Shown piece by piece: positions 36,869-44,874 of a stretch of 64,000 nucleotides of DNA. The stretch's first letter is position 1. The number at the start of each line of letters is the position of its first letter. The translations under genes and the position numbers were made by a program. The notes below the pieces were generated by a model. The model was not told the origin of the DNA. It saw only the letters and a program-made list of their open reading frames with translations, and did no database searches. Source of the stretch: an uncultured Lachnospiraceae bacterium (GTDB lineage: Bacteria; Bacillota; Clostridia; Lachnospirales; Lachnospiraceae). The stretch spans positions 5,758 to 69,757 of the forward strand of contig CAJTSH010000019.1 of the NCBI GenBank assembly GCA_910578885.1. The letters run 5' to 3'.

Positions 36869-37642
36869 CTACATTTGTTTCTTCATTTTATTCAATTCAT
36901 CAAAAACCACATCATTGACAACCTTGATATATGTCCCCTTCATACCGGATGAACGGGATTCAATGACGCCGGCGCTCTCGAACTTTCTCAGGGCATTTAC
37001 AATGACTGAGCGGGTAATTCCCACACGGTCCGCAATCTTACTTGCCACAAGTATCCCCTCCGTCCCATCCAATTCGTCAAAGATGTGGGTGATTGCTTCC
37101 AGCTCTGAAAACGAAAGTGTGCTGATCGCAGAACGCACAATCTGTACTTTTCTTGTCTCTTCCGCATTCTCCTCATTCATGGAACGCATCATTTCAAGTC
37201 CTACGACTGTAGTTCCATACTCACAGAGTATAATGTCGTCGATATCATACGTTTTATCAAACCGATACACGAACAAAGTGCCAAGACGCTCTCCAGCAAT
37301 ATCTATCGGTGTTATGATTGCATTACATTTCTTGATGTCTTCTACAAATCCCAATGTCTCCAGATTTACATTCTCCTTAGTTGATAAAATTCCAAGCAGA
37401 CGTTCATTCAGCAATGGATCAATAAAACCTCCAACCTCATCCACAATCAGCTCATGAATTTCATCCACGCCCTGATATTGTGCGGTTCCAAGCACCTTCC
37501 CCTTCTTGCTGATCACAAGAATATTGGAATCTAAAATCTCCGCTAAAACCTCACAGATGTCATTGAATACCACCTTTGAAGAATTATTGTTATGCAAAAA
37601 CTTGTTTATTTTTCTTGTCTTATCCAATAGCTGTACACTCAT
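36869..37642 (-). CDS. codY: GTP-sensing transcriptional pleiotropic repressor CodY
   Basis: A 257-residue CodY. The N-terminal GAF domain (about 1-155) binds branched-chain amino acids in this family, and the winged helix (about 180-257) contains SKIADRVGITRSVIVNALRK, the hallmark CodY recognition region. CodY represses amino acid metabolism and often motility genes in rich conditions when GTP and isoleucine are high. It sits immediately upstream of the fla/che operon, as in Bacillus. The ATG at 37642 follows GGGAGGGG. A CodY-box-like sequence overlaps its own promoter. Confidence 0.97.
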   Translation of the reverse strand: MSVQLLDKTRKINKFLHNNNSSKVVFNDICEVLAEILDSNILVISKKGKVLGTAQYQGVDEIHELIVDEVGGFIDPLLNERLLGILSTKENVNLETLGFVEDIKKCNAIITPIDIAGERLGTLFVYRFDKTYDIDDIILCEYGTTVVGLEMMRSMNEENAEETRKVQIVRSAISTLSFSELEAITHIFDELDGTEGILVASKIADRVGITRSVIVNALRKFESAGVIESRSSGMKGTYIKVVNDVVFDELNKMKKQM

Positions 37643-37690
37643 GACGCCCCTCCCGGACTATCTGTCTTTCGACTTGTTGATTGCTTTCTA

Positions 37691-37719
37691 ATTTTAGCAT
37701 GTTTATTCTGATAATTCAA
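37691..37719 (-). promoter_or_regulatory. codY promoter with CodY-box-like operator
   Basis: On the minus strand TTGAAT (plus 37714-37719) and TAAAAT (plus 37691-37696) are separated by 17 nt. The overlapping 15-mer at plus 37702-37716 (minus strand AATTATCAGAATAAA) matches the CodY box AATTTTCWGAAAATT at 11 of 15 positions. This suggests negative autoregulation; it has not been tested. Confidence 0.5.
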
Positions 37720-37744
37720 GAATGCTTTTGTAAATTTCATAATT

Positions 37745-39826
37745 TTATTCAGCCAAGGCCGCTTTTTTTTCTTCCACATATCCGCATTGTGCATCCGCAC
37801 ATGCCAGTTTGTTCCCTTTTTCCACTAAATAACCGCCGCATTTCGGGCATTTTTTGTCAGTAGGCTTCGCCCACGACATAAAATCACATTCCGGATTATC
37901 TTCACAGCCATAGTATTTTCTTCCTTTTTTGGTCTTTTTGAGCACAACTTCTTTCCCGCATTTCGGACAGGGAATTCCGATTTTTTCCAGATATGGCTTT
38001 GTGTTCCTGCAATCCGGAAAACCGGGACATGCCAAAAATTTACCGTGCGGACCATATTTTACAACCATGTTGCGCCCGCATTCTTCGCAGATGACGTCCG
38101 TCACCTCATCCGCGATTTTCACCTTCTCCAAATCCTTCTCGGCTGTCATCACCGCTTCATCTAAATCCGGATAGAAATTACTTACCACCGTTTTCCAGTT
38201 AATTTCACCATCTTCTACCTTATCCAGCAAAGATTCCAGATTTGCGGTAAAATGCTCATCCACAATACTCGGAAACGCCTCCGTCATAATGGAATTGACC
38301 GCCTCGCCAAGCTCTGTCACATATAGGTTTTTATTCTCCTTCACGACATATCTTCTCGCCAGAATCGTCGTAATGGTCGGGGAATAGGTACTCGGACGTC
38401 CGATTCCAAGCTCCTCTAACGCCTTTACAAGCGACGCCTCCGTATAATGAGCCGGCGGCTGGGTAAAATGCTGCTTCTCCTCATATGAATCCAGTGTCAG
38501 TTCCGTATCGGTATCTATGGATTTTAAGAGCACATTTCCTTTTGTCTTCTCATCCTCATCCCCGCTGTAGACCGCCAGAAAACCTTCAAATGCCACCTTA
38601 GAGGCAGCCACCGTAAACACATAACCGTTTGCTCCAATCCGAACAGAGGTCGTCTCATATTTCGCACTGCTCATCCGGCTTGCAGTAAAACGGTTCCATA
38701 TCAATTGATACAGCCGGAACTGGTCTCGGGATAAGGACTCCTTTACTGCTGCCGGAGTCCTTGTTATATCAGAAGGGCGGATTGCCTCATGGGCGTCCTG
38801 TATTTTGGCTGACTTTTTCTTTTCCTCCACAGAGGCGGCCACGTAATTCTCGCCATATGCCCCTGCAATGTGTGTTCTTGCCGCCTGATCCGCTTCCTCT
38901 GAAATCCGGACAGAATCCGTTCTCAGATAGGTGATCAGACCTACGGTGCCCATCCCCTTTACGTCCACGCCTTCATATAACTGCTGTGCAAGCCGCATCG
39001 TCTTCTGCGTGGAAAAATTCAATACCTTGGAAGCCTCCTGCTGTAAGGTACTGGTAATAAACGGCTGCGGCGCCCTCTTCGTCCGCTCACCTTTTTTCAC
39101 ATCCAAAACCTTGTATTTAGCGTCTTTCAATTCAGCAAGTATTTCATCCATCTGTTCTTTGGAGGAAATAGCGATTTTTTCTTTTTCCGTTCCATAGAAC
39201 TTGGCGCTTAGCGGCTTCTTCTCTCCGGCAACTGCAAACTGCGCGTCCAATGTCCAATACTCTTGCGGAATAAATGCGTTGATTTCATTTTCGCGGTCAC
39301 AGATGATCCGAAGCGCTACGGACTGCACGCGCCCGGCGCTAAGCCCCCGCTTCACCTTTGCCCAGAGCAGCGGACTAATCCGATAGCCCACCATGCGGTC
39401 CAGCATTCTTCTTGCCTGCTGTGCATTGACCAAATCCATATCTATCTCTCTTGCCTGCTTTAACGATGCTTTCACTGCATTCTTGGTAATCTCATTAAAG
39501 CTGATGCGGTATACCTTTTTATTCTCTAAATTCAGCGACTTGGACAAATGCCAGGAAATTGCTTCCCCTTCACGGTCAGGGTCGGTCGCAAGATAAATTT
39601 TATCTGCTTTCTTTACTTCCTTACGCAGCTTCGCCAAGACCTCGCCTTTTCCCCGAATTGTAATATACTTCGGCTCAAAGCCGTGCTCTACGTCTATTCC
39701 CATCTGGCTTTTTGGCAGATCCCTCACATGACCGTTTGAAGCAGCAACCTCATAATTTTTCCCCAAGAATTTTTTAATCGTCTTCACCTTTGCAGGCGAT
39801 TCCACTATGACTAGATACTTTGCCAT
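37745..39826 (-). CDS. topA: DNA topoisomerase I
   Basis: A 693-residue type IA topoisomerase that relaxes negative supercoils. It has the Toprim domain (YLVIVESPAKVKTIKKFLG, about 4-22, and DPDREGEAISWH), the active-site Tyr300 in GLITYLRTDSVRIS and three C-terminal zinc-ribbon repeats with CxxC pairs (about 580, 620 and 660). The gene lies between dprA and codY, the same place as in Bacillus, although trmFO, xerC and clpQY are missing between topA and codY here. Length and motifs are normal. Confidence 0.97.
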   Translation of the reverse strand: MAKYLVIVESPAKVKTIKKFLGKNYEVAASNGHVRDLPKSQMGIDVEHGFEPKYITIRGKGEVLAKLRKEVKKADKIYLATDPDREGEAISWHLSKSLNLENKKVYRISFNEITKNAVKASLKQAREIDMDLVNAQQARRMLDRMVGYRISPLLWAKVKRGLSAGRVQSVALRIICDRENEINAFIPQEYWTLDAQFAVAGEKKPLSAKFYGTEKEKIAISSKEQMDEILAELKDAKYKVLDVKKGERTKRAPQPFITSTLQQEASKVLNFSTQKTMRLAQQLYEGVDVKGMGTVGLITYLRTDSVRISEEADQAARTHIAGAYGENYVAASVEEKKKSAKIQDAHEAIRPSDITRTPAAVKESLSRDQFRLYQLIWNRFTASRMSSAKYETTSVRIGANGYVFTVAASKVAFEGFLAVYSGDEDEKTKGNVLLKSIDTDTELTLDSYEEKQHFTQPPAHYTEASLVKALEELGIGRPSTYSPTITTILARRYVVKENKNLYVTELGEAVNSIMTEAFPSIVDEHFTANLESLLDKVEDGEINWKTVVSNFYPDLDEAVMTAEKDLEKVKIADEVTDVICEECGRNMVVKYGPHGKFLACPGFPDCRNTKPYLEKIGIPCPKCGKEVVLKKTKKGRKYYGCEDNPECDFMSWAKPTDKKCPKCGGYLVEKGNKLACADAQCGYVEEKKAALAE

Positions 39827-39845
39827 AACCCCTTGCTCCTTTTCC

Positions 39846-40934
39846 TTACATATTTAGGGTTCGTATATAATAATTTTGAAATGTTTCCCGGATATACCCG
39901 CCCTCTTCCAATCCTGCGAGCAGCCGGATACATTCCGAGGTTTCAAATCCTGTTGCATTTATAATTTCATTTATATTTTTTGGTTGCAAATCTAGTACAC
40001 TATACAACAGCATTTCTTCTTTTTCAAGTAAATTTTTTGAAAAGTTTTTCTTAATTTCCTTTTTATTTTTGTAAATCCCAATATCCGTCAGAAAATCTTC
40101 CGGTGAGAGTATCATACCCGCTCCCTGTTTAATCAGACGGTTGCAGCCCCCGCTCAGTTTATCTCCCAATCTTCCCGGAACCGCATAAATTTCCCGCCCC
40201 TGTTCCAACGCCGCATCTGCTGTAATCAGGGAACCGCTTTTCTCCCGAGCTTCCACCACCACCAGAATATCGCACAGACCGCTGATTATCCGGTTCCTCA
40301 TTGGAAAATTCTTAGCAAGCGGCGGTGTTCCCGGCGGATACTCGGAAAGAATCCCGCCATCTTTTAAAATCTTTTCATAGAGTCTTTCATTTCCCGCCGG
40401 ATAGCAGATATCCGTCCCGCAGCCAAGCACTGCATAGGTATTCCCCGCTCCCCGTAGGGCGCCGTAATGCCCTGCGCTGTCAATTCCCTTTGCCATTCCG
40501 CTTACAATCTCAACCTCTGCTTTTGCCAGCGTTTCCCCTAGCATGCCCGCTATCTCTCTCCCATACTCTGAGCACAGCCTTGCGCCTACAATTGCTGCCG
40601 ATTTACTTTCTTCCTTAGGCAGCTCTCCTCTTATGAAAAGCCCATATGGCGCATCCGGTAATGTCCGCAGCCGATTTGGATATTCTTTTTCTTCAATTGT
40701 TACAAGCCGAATGTCTTTTTTCAGTAATTGTTCCCATGACGCTTCTATCTCCGTTTCTTTTTTTGACTCAATCAGCTTGTCCGCTGTCTCTTCCCGCAGA
40801 TATGGTATTCTCAAAAGCTGTTTCTTTTCCAGACGATAAATCTCTTCGGCGCTTCCAAAGCGCTCAAGTAAACAATGTATCTGTTTTACCCCGATCAGAT
40901 TCACCATACATGCTAACCAGTATTTATAGTTCAT
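39846..40934 (-). CDS. dprA: DNA-processing protein DprA
   Basis: A 362-residue DprA (Smf). A helix-hairpin-helix-like N-terminal region precedes the Rossmann-like DprA core with the signature GMAKGIDSAGHYGALRGAG (about 160-178), CGTDICYPAGNERLY and SEYPPGTPPLAKNFPMRNRI. A C-terminal winged-helix-like domain ends the protein (INEIINATGFETSECIRLLA). DprA loads RecA on incoming single-stranded DNA in natural transformation. It overlaps no neighbour and sits between comM and topA. Confidence 0.96.
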   Translation of the reverse strand: MNYKYWLACMVNLIGVKQIHCLLERFGSAEEIYRLEKKQLLRIPYLREETADKLIESKKETEIEASWEQLLKKDIRLVTIEEKEYPNRLRTLPDAPYGLFIRGELPKEESKSAAIVGARLCSEYGREIAGMLGETLAKAEVEIVSGMAKGIDSAGHYGALRGAGNTYAVLGCGTDICYPAGNERLYEKILKDGGILSEYPPGTPPLAKNFPMRNRIISGLCDILVVVEAREKSGSLITADAALEQGREIYAVPGRLGDKLSGGCNRLIKQGAGMILSPEDFLTDIGIYKNKKEIKKNFSKNLLEKEEMLLYSVLDLQPKNINEIINATGFETSECIRLLAGLEEGGYIRETFQNYYIRTLNM

Positions 40935-40937
40935 ATG

Positions 40938-42491
40938 CTATCCCTCCCATATTTTTTTATCAAAACTGCGATAGCAGACCGCTTCTGCCAAATGGCGCTG
41001 TTCGATTTTTTCACTCTCCTCCATATCTGCCAAGGTACGCGCTACTTTCAAGACTTTATGGTAAGCTCTTGCCGAGAGCTCCAGTCTTTGATAAACATGA
41101 TACATGTACTGCCGCTGCGTTTCTCCCAGCGGACAGTATTCCTCAATCAGGGATGACGGTATCCGGCTGTTATAGCGTATACTTGTTCCTTGAAAACGCT
41201 TTTTCTGGATGGCATGTACCCGAAGAACCCGCTCGCGTATTTCCTTCGAAGTCTCATTGCGCGCTCCCTTTCCCGTCAATTCTTCATATTCCAGCCTTGG
41301 CGCCTCTACGCAGATATCCATTCGGTCTAACAGCGGCTGGCTGAGCTTACTCAGATAATGACGGAGCTGGCGCTCTGTACACCTGCACTTATTTCTATCC
41401 GGATAGTATCCGCAAGCACAAGGATTCATTGCCCCGACTAACAGAAAATCCGCCGGATAATGGTAAGTTCCGTTTAGCCGGACAAGCGAAATCTGTTTCT
41501 CCTCCAACGGCTGCCGCAGCACTTCTAATGTAGACCGGTCAAATTCTGTCATTTCGTCCAAAAATAATATGCCGCTGTGGGCAAGCGTTATTTCTCCCGG
41601 CTTCGGATATCTTCCGCCGCCGGCAAGCCCTTGCGGACTGATGGTATGATGAGGATTCCGAAAAGGTCTTCTTTCGATCAATGTTTCTCTCTCCGCAAGC
41701 AGACCGCTGACACTGTATATTTTTGAAATTTCCAACTGTTCCTCTCTTGTCAGCGGAGGAAGGATTCCTGCAATCCGTTTCGCCGCCATCGTCTTACCGG
41801 CGCCCGGTGGTCCGCTCATCAGAAGGTTATGCATACCGGATACTGCCACTTCACAGGCATGCTTTAAAAACTGCTGTCCGTTGATTTCCGCAAAATCCGG
41901 CGCTGTCTCTTCTTTCCTCTGTCCAGTTGCAGTTTCTATCCTTCCGGTTATTTCCTGCTCAACACAGGGTTCCTCTTCGCTCTGCCCGTCTAAAAACCGG
42001 ATAACCTGTCTTAGATTTTTCATTCCATAAATCTTAATTCCTTCTATCAAAGACGCCTCTTGTACATTCTTCGCCGCCACCATGCAGCGGCTTATCCCTC
42101 TCCGCTTTGCCTCCGCCACCATCGGCAGAATTCCTTCTACCGGAAGCACGTCTCCGTTCAACCCGACTTCTCCCGCTACCAACATATTGGATAACTTCTC
42201 CCGCTTTATCATGCCAAGTGACGATAAAATTGCTACTGCAATCGGTAAATCAAAAGAAGCTCCGGATTTCCTTACATCAGCAGGAGAAAGATTCACCGTA
42301 ATCCGCTTTGCCGGAATCCGGCAGCCAGAGTTACGGAGCGCCGTTTTCACCCGTTCCCTTGCTTCCTTTACCTCTGAGCCAAGCAGGCCTACCATTTCAA
42401 ATACCGGCATTCCGTCGCTGACATCTGCCTCCACCGACACCTCAATGCTCTCGATTCCACGCACAATTGCCGTTGAAACCACACTATACAT
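40938..42491 (-). CDS. comM: Mg-chelatase-like helicase ComM (YifB family)
   Basis: A 517-residue YifB/ComM protein: N-terminal Lon-substrate-like domain (about 1-165), AAA+ domain with Walker A GPPGAGKTMAAKRIAGIL (about 222-239) and Walker B ILFLDEMTEF, and a C-terminal Mg-chelatase domain. In transforming bacteria ComM is a hexameric branch-migration helicase that extends heteroduplexes. It ends 4 bp before dprA starts, so both recombination/transformation genes are cotranscribed. Other competence genes are not in this window. Confidence 0.93.
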   Translation of the reverse strand: MYSVVSTAIVRGIESIEVSVEADVSDGMPVFEMVGLLGSEVKEARERVKTALRNSGCRIPAKRITVNLSPADVRKSGASFDLPIAVAILSSLGMIKREKLSNMLVAGEVGLNGDVLPVEGILPMVAEAKRRGISRCMVAAKNVQEASLIEGIKIYGMKNLRQVIRFLDGQSEEEPCVEQEITGRIETATGQRKEETAPDFAEINGQQFLKHACEVAVSGMHNLLMSGPPGAGKTMAAKRIAGILPPLTREEQLEISKIYSVSGLLAERETLIERRPFRNPHHTISPQGLAGGGRYPKPGEITLAHSGILFLDEMTEFDRSTLEVLRQPLEEKQISLVRLNGTYHYPADFLLVGAMNPCACGYYPDRNKCRCTERQLRHYLSKLSQPLLDRMDICVEAPRLEYEELTGKGARNETSKEIRERVLRVHAIQKKRFQGTSIRYNSRIPSSLIEEYCPLGETQRQYMYHVYQRLELSARAYHKVLKVARTLADMEESEKIEQRHLAEAVCYRSFDKKIWEG

Positions 42492-42570
42492 GTACTTCCC
42501 TTCTCTCTATTCATTATCATTTGGGATATTTCCGGCAGAATACCGGATTATAGATGCTATTGCATCCAAA

Positions 42571-42613
42571 GATAAAAAAGATGGACTCATCATACCATGA
42601 ATTCCACCTTTTT
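42571..42613 (-). terminator. Rho-independent terminator of sigK
   Basis: An 11-bp stem (plus arms 42575-42585 and 42603-42613, one wobble) with a 17-nt loop lies 8 bp after the sigK stop; on the minus strand its distal arm ends in a T run (CTTTTTTATC). It separates sigK from comM. Confidence 0.7.
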
Positions 42614-42620
42614 GAAAGAG

Positions 42621-43253
42621 TTATTCCATATTTTCTTCAAAACTTTTCTGTAATTTTCCGATTGCCTTCTTCTCAATGCGGCTCACATAAGAGCGGGATA
42701 TCTTCAACTGCTTTGCAATCTCCCGCTGCGTCAGCGGTATTTCTCCCTTCAAGCCATAACGTTTACACAGGATTTCCTGTTCCCTTTCTGTAAGTTCCTG
42801 CGGAATCAGTTCATAGAGCCGTTTCACGTTCTTGCCATATTCCATCTGCTCAATCACGTCCGGCTCGTCATTTTCCATGATATCAAACAGGTTAATCTGA
42901 TTTCCCTCTTTGTCGGTGCCGATTGGCTCATACAGGGATACTTCCCTTGCGCTCTTACGTTTGGAACGCAGATACATCAGCATTTCATTGTCAATACATC
43001 TCGCCGCATAGGTTGCGAGCCTGCTGCCTCTGGAATCATCGTAAGTACCGATTGCTTTTATCAGTCCGATGGTTCCGATAGATATCATATCTTCCATATC
43101 CTCTTCCACATTCTGATATTTCTTTGCCACATGTGCCACCAGCCGCATATTCCGTTCAATCAATGTATGCTTTGCTTCAAGGCTGCCTTCTTTCATTTGT
43201 TTTAGACATTCTTTTTCTTCCTGCATGCTCAAGGGCGTTTGAAATGTTTTCAC
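42621..43253 (-). CDS. sigK: Sporulation sigma factor SigK without pro-sequence
   Basis: A group 3 sigma factor of the SigE/SigK type, active in the mother cell. Region 2 (NMRLVAHVAKKYQNVEEDME, then DMISIGTIGLIKAIGTYD, ATYAARCIDNEMLMYLR) and region 4 (LTQREIAKQLKISRSYVSRIEKKAIGK) closely follow the SigK pattern. I place the start at GTG 43253, eight bases after AAAAGG and about 22 nt after a predicted promoter, giving 210 residues. The product then begins KTFQTPLSMQEEKECL, directly at the mature SigK start, so it lacks the pro-sequence that is cleaved in Bacillus, as in some clostridia. The gene is not split by a skin element. Confidence 0.9.
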   Translation of the reverse strand: MKTFQTPLSMQEEKECLKQMKEGSLEAKHTLIERNMRLVAHVAKKYQNVEEDMEDMISIGTIGLIKAIGTYDDSRGSRLATYAARCIDNEMLMYLRSKRKSAREVSLYEPIGTDKEGNQINLFDIMENDEPDVIEQMEYGKNVKRLYELIPQELTEREQEILCKRYGLKGEIPLTQREIAKQLKISRSYVSRIEKKAIGKLQKSFEENME

Positions 43254-43281
43254 GAGCAGTACCTTTTCAGCGAATTTATTA

Positions 43282-43309
43282 TATTCTATGAATCGGTCAT
43301 GTTCTAAGT
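43282..43309 (-). promoter_or_regulatory. Mother-cell (SigK/SigE-type) promoter of sigK
   Basis: On the minus strand CATAGAATA (plus 43282-43290) fits the SigK -10 pattern CATAnnnTA, and it is also close to the SigE -10. An AC dinucleotide (plus 43308-43309) lies 17 nt upstream, as in SigK-type -35 elements. The position agrees with the GTG start of sigK chosen from the ribosome binding site. Confidence 0.5.
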
Positions 43310-43356
43310 GCCTTTCCCTCTTTTCTTCCCGAAATTTTTCTATTATAATAGGTGTC

Positions 43357-44271
43357 ATGGAACGTATATTAGACTATAAAATAGAAGAAAAAGACGACGG
43401 ACTAATTGTCCGCAGATATTTAGAGGACAGAGGATATTCCCATGCCGTACTGGTACGATTGAAAAAGACAGACTGCGGAATTCTGATAAACAATAGTTGG
43501 CGCTGCGTCAACGACAGCCTGCACACCGGCGATCTTTTACGGATCACCTTGCGGGAAGAAGAAGAAAATACACAGATTCTTCCGGTATCTCTTCCGCTGT
43601 CTATTCTTTATGAAGATAAAGATATTTTAGTAGCAGATAAGCCCGCCGGCATGCCAATCCACCCATCCATGCACAATTACGGCAATACTCTCGCCAATGC
43701 GGTGATGTATTATTTCAAAGAGCAGAAAATCCCCTATACCTTCCGCTGCATAAACCGGTTGAACCGGGACACGACAGGACTTACGGTTCTGGCAAAGCAT
43801 TCCTTAAGCAGCGCCATTTTATCCCGCCAAATGGCAAAACGCAGGATTCACCGCACCTATCTCGCCATCGTTGAGGGCATGACCCCCGATTCGGGAACGA
43901 TTGACGCACCTATCGCCAGAAAAGACGGTTCTGCCATTGAGCGCATTGTTGACCCGCGCTGCGGAGAAACAGCCGTTACCCATTACAAACGAATTGCCTT
44001 CCACGACGGACTGTCACTGATTGCGCTGCAATTAGAAACCGGACGGACACACCAGATTCGTGTCCATATGAAGCATATCGGACACCCCTTGATCGGAGAC
44101 TTTCTCTATCATCCTGATATGTCCCGGATACAAAGACAGGCGCTCCACTCTTACCGGCTGGATTTCATGCATCCGATTACGGAACAGCCCTGTGAATTCT
44201 ATGCGCCCCTGCCTGCGGATATGGCGGAGCTGTTCCCGGAATTTTCTCTTTTCAATCAATCTTTCTTTTAA
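43357..44271 (+). CDS. RluA-family 23S rRNA/tRNA pseudouridine synthase
   Basis: A 304-residue RluA-family pseudouridine synthase. The N-terminal part (about 1-70) resembles the S4-like RNA binding domain, and the catalytic domain contains the active-site Asp in CINRLNRDTTGLTVLAKH (about 128-145), with LETGRTHQIRVHMKHIGHPL near residue 225. It isomerises specific uridines in rRNA or tRNA; the target cannot be told. The ATG at 43357 was chosen to match homologues beginning ERILDYKIEE; its start codon abuts the minus-strand sigK region, giving divergent transcription. Confidence 0.93.
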   Translation: MERILDYKIEEKDDGLIVRRYLEDRGYSHAVLVRLKKTDCGILINNSWRCVNDSLHTGDLLRITLREEEENTQILPVSLPLSILYEDKDILVADKPAGMPIHPSMHNYGNTLANAVMYYFKEQKIPYTFRCINRLNRDTTGLTVLAKHSLSSAILSRQMAKRRIHRTYLAIVEGMTPDSGTIDAPIARKDGSAIERIVDPRCGETAVTHYKRIAFHDGLSLIALQLETGRTHQIRVHMKHIGHPLIGDFLYHPDMSRIQRQALHSYRLDFMHPITEQPCEFYAPLPADMAELFPEFSLFNQSFF

Positions 44272-44285
44272 TATAAGAAAATAGC

Positions 44286-44314
44286 TTGAGTTTTTTCTTC
44301 ACCAGTGTTATAAT
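44286..44314 (+). promoter_or_regulatory. Sigma-A type promoter of the heptad-repeat gene
   Basis: TTGAGT at 44286-44291 and a perfect TATAAT at 44309-44314 are separated by 17 nt; the gene starts 34 nt downstream behind AAAAAGGAGGTGA. This is one of the best promoter and ribosome-binding-site combinations in the window and argues that the small gene is real and well expressed. Confidence 0.75.
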
Positions 44315-44347
44315 TTTCTTACTTTCACAGAAAAAGGAGGTGACACC

Positions 44348-44701
44348 ATGACAGACCGCGAAATTTTAGAACAGCTTATTTCTGGACAGCAGCTTATTTT
44401 AAGCCGATTGGATTCCTTGGAATCCAGAATGGACTCCCTTGAATCCAGAATGGACTCCCTTGAATCCAGAGTTGCCAAACTTGAGCAGACAGTTTCCGCA
44501 ATTAAGCTGCATCTGGAAAACATTACAGACAAGAATATCAGTATTCTTGCAGAAAACCATCTAATGCTGGTTCAGAAGCTCAATCAGGCAGTTGAATATT
44601 CCGACAAGAATCAGATTTATGAAGTAAAGGTCAATTACTTGGAAGAAGACGTCAAATTTTTGAAGTCAGAAGTCGAAAAGATAAATTCACGCATTGCATA
44701 G
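44348..44701 (+). CDS. Small coiled-coil protein with heptad repeats
   Basis: A 117-residue hydrophilic protein, all predicted alpha helix. It contains three consecutive copies of the heptad xDSLESR (residues 21-41), followed by RVAKLEQTVSAIKLHLEN and a C-terminal coil (DVKFLKSEVEKINSRI). No signal peptide or membrane segment. Similar short coiled-coil proteins are common in Lachnospiraceae and are usually annotated as hypothetical. I do not recognise a function; oligomerisation through the coil is likely. It has its own promoter and stands alone between rluA and trpS. Confidence 0.8.
   Translation: MTDREILEQLISGQQLILSRLDSLESRMDSLESRMDSLESRVAKLEQTVSAIKLHLENITDKNISILAENHLMLVQKLNQAVEYSDKNQIYEVKVNYLEEDVKFLKSEVEKINSRIA
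44408..44470 (+). repeat. Three 21-bp tandem repeats inside the coiled-coil gene
   Basis: Three in-frame 21-bp units (44408-44428, 44429-44449, 44450-44470) encode LDSLESR, MDSLESR and MDSLESR. The second and third are identical at DNA level, which points to recent duplication. Copy number changes would lengthen the coil by one heptad each time. Confidence 0.9.
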
Positions 44702-44831
44702 TTTTTCCCATTTCTCTATTTCTATTTTTCTTTTATCTAATTTCTTTATCGACAGTTATCTTTGCAAACATCATAATAACAAATAAGAAAATGTGCACCC
44801 TTATCTTTTCACTTCCGTACATTTATTTCAT

Positions 44832-44868
44832 GGGGGAGCTTTTTTCAGCGCTGTAAATCAGCTCCCTC
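44832..44868 (-). terminator. Possible terminator hairpin after trpS
   Basis: Arms GGGGGAGCT (44832-44840) and AGCTCCCTC (44860-44868) form a strong 7- to 9-bp stem starting 6 bp after the trpS stop on the minus strand. A clear T run does not follow on that strand, so it may be a weak terminator or an mRNA end-stabilising hairpin. The remaining gap 44702-44831 shows no gene. Confidence 0.5.
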
Positions 44869-44874
44869 AACAAA

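Noticed and set aside
36750..37457. Plus-strand frame over codY
   Set aside because: Opposite strand of codY and its terminator, no ribosome binding site and no motif.
42553..42566. GATGC-TATT-GCATC palindrome before comM
   Set aside because: A small perfect inverted repeat overlaps a possible -10 region, but the promoter is weak and no second site supports an operator.
42621..43253. Skin-like interruption of sigK
   Set aside because: sigK is one continuous frame through regions 2 and 4; no inserted element is present.
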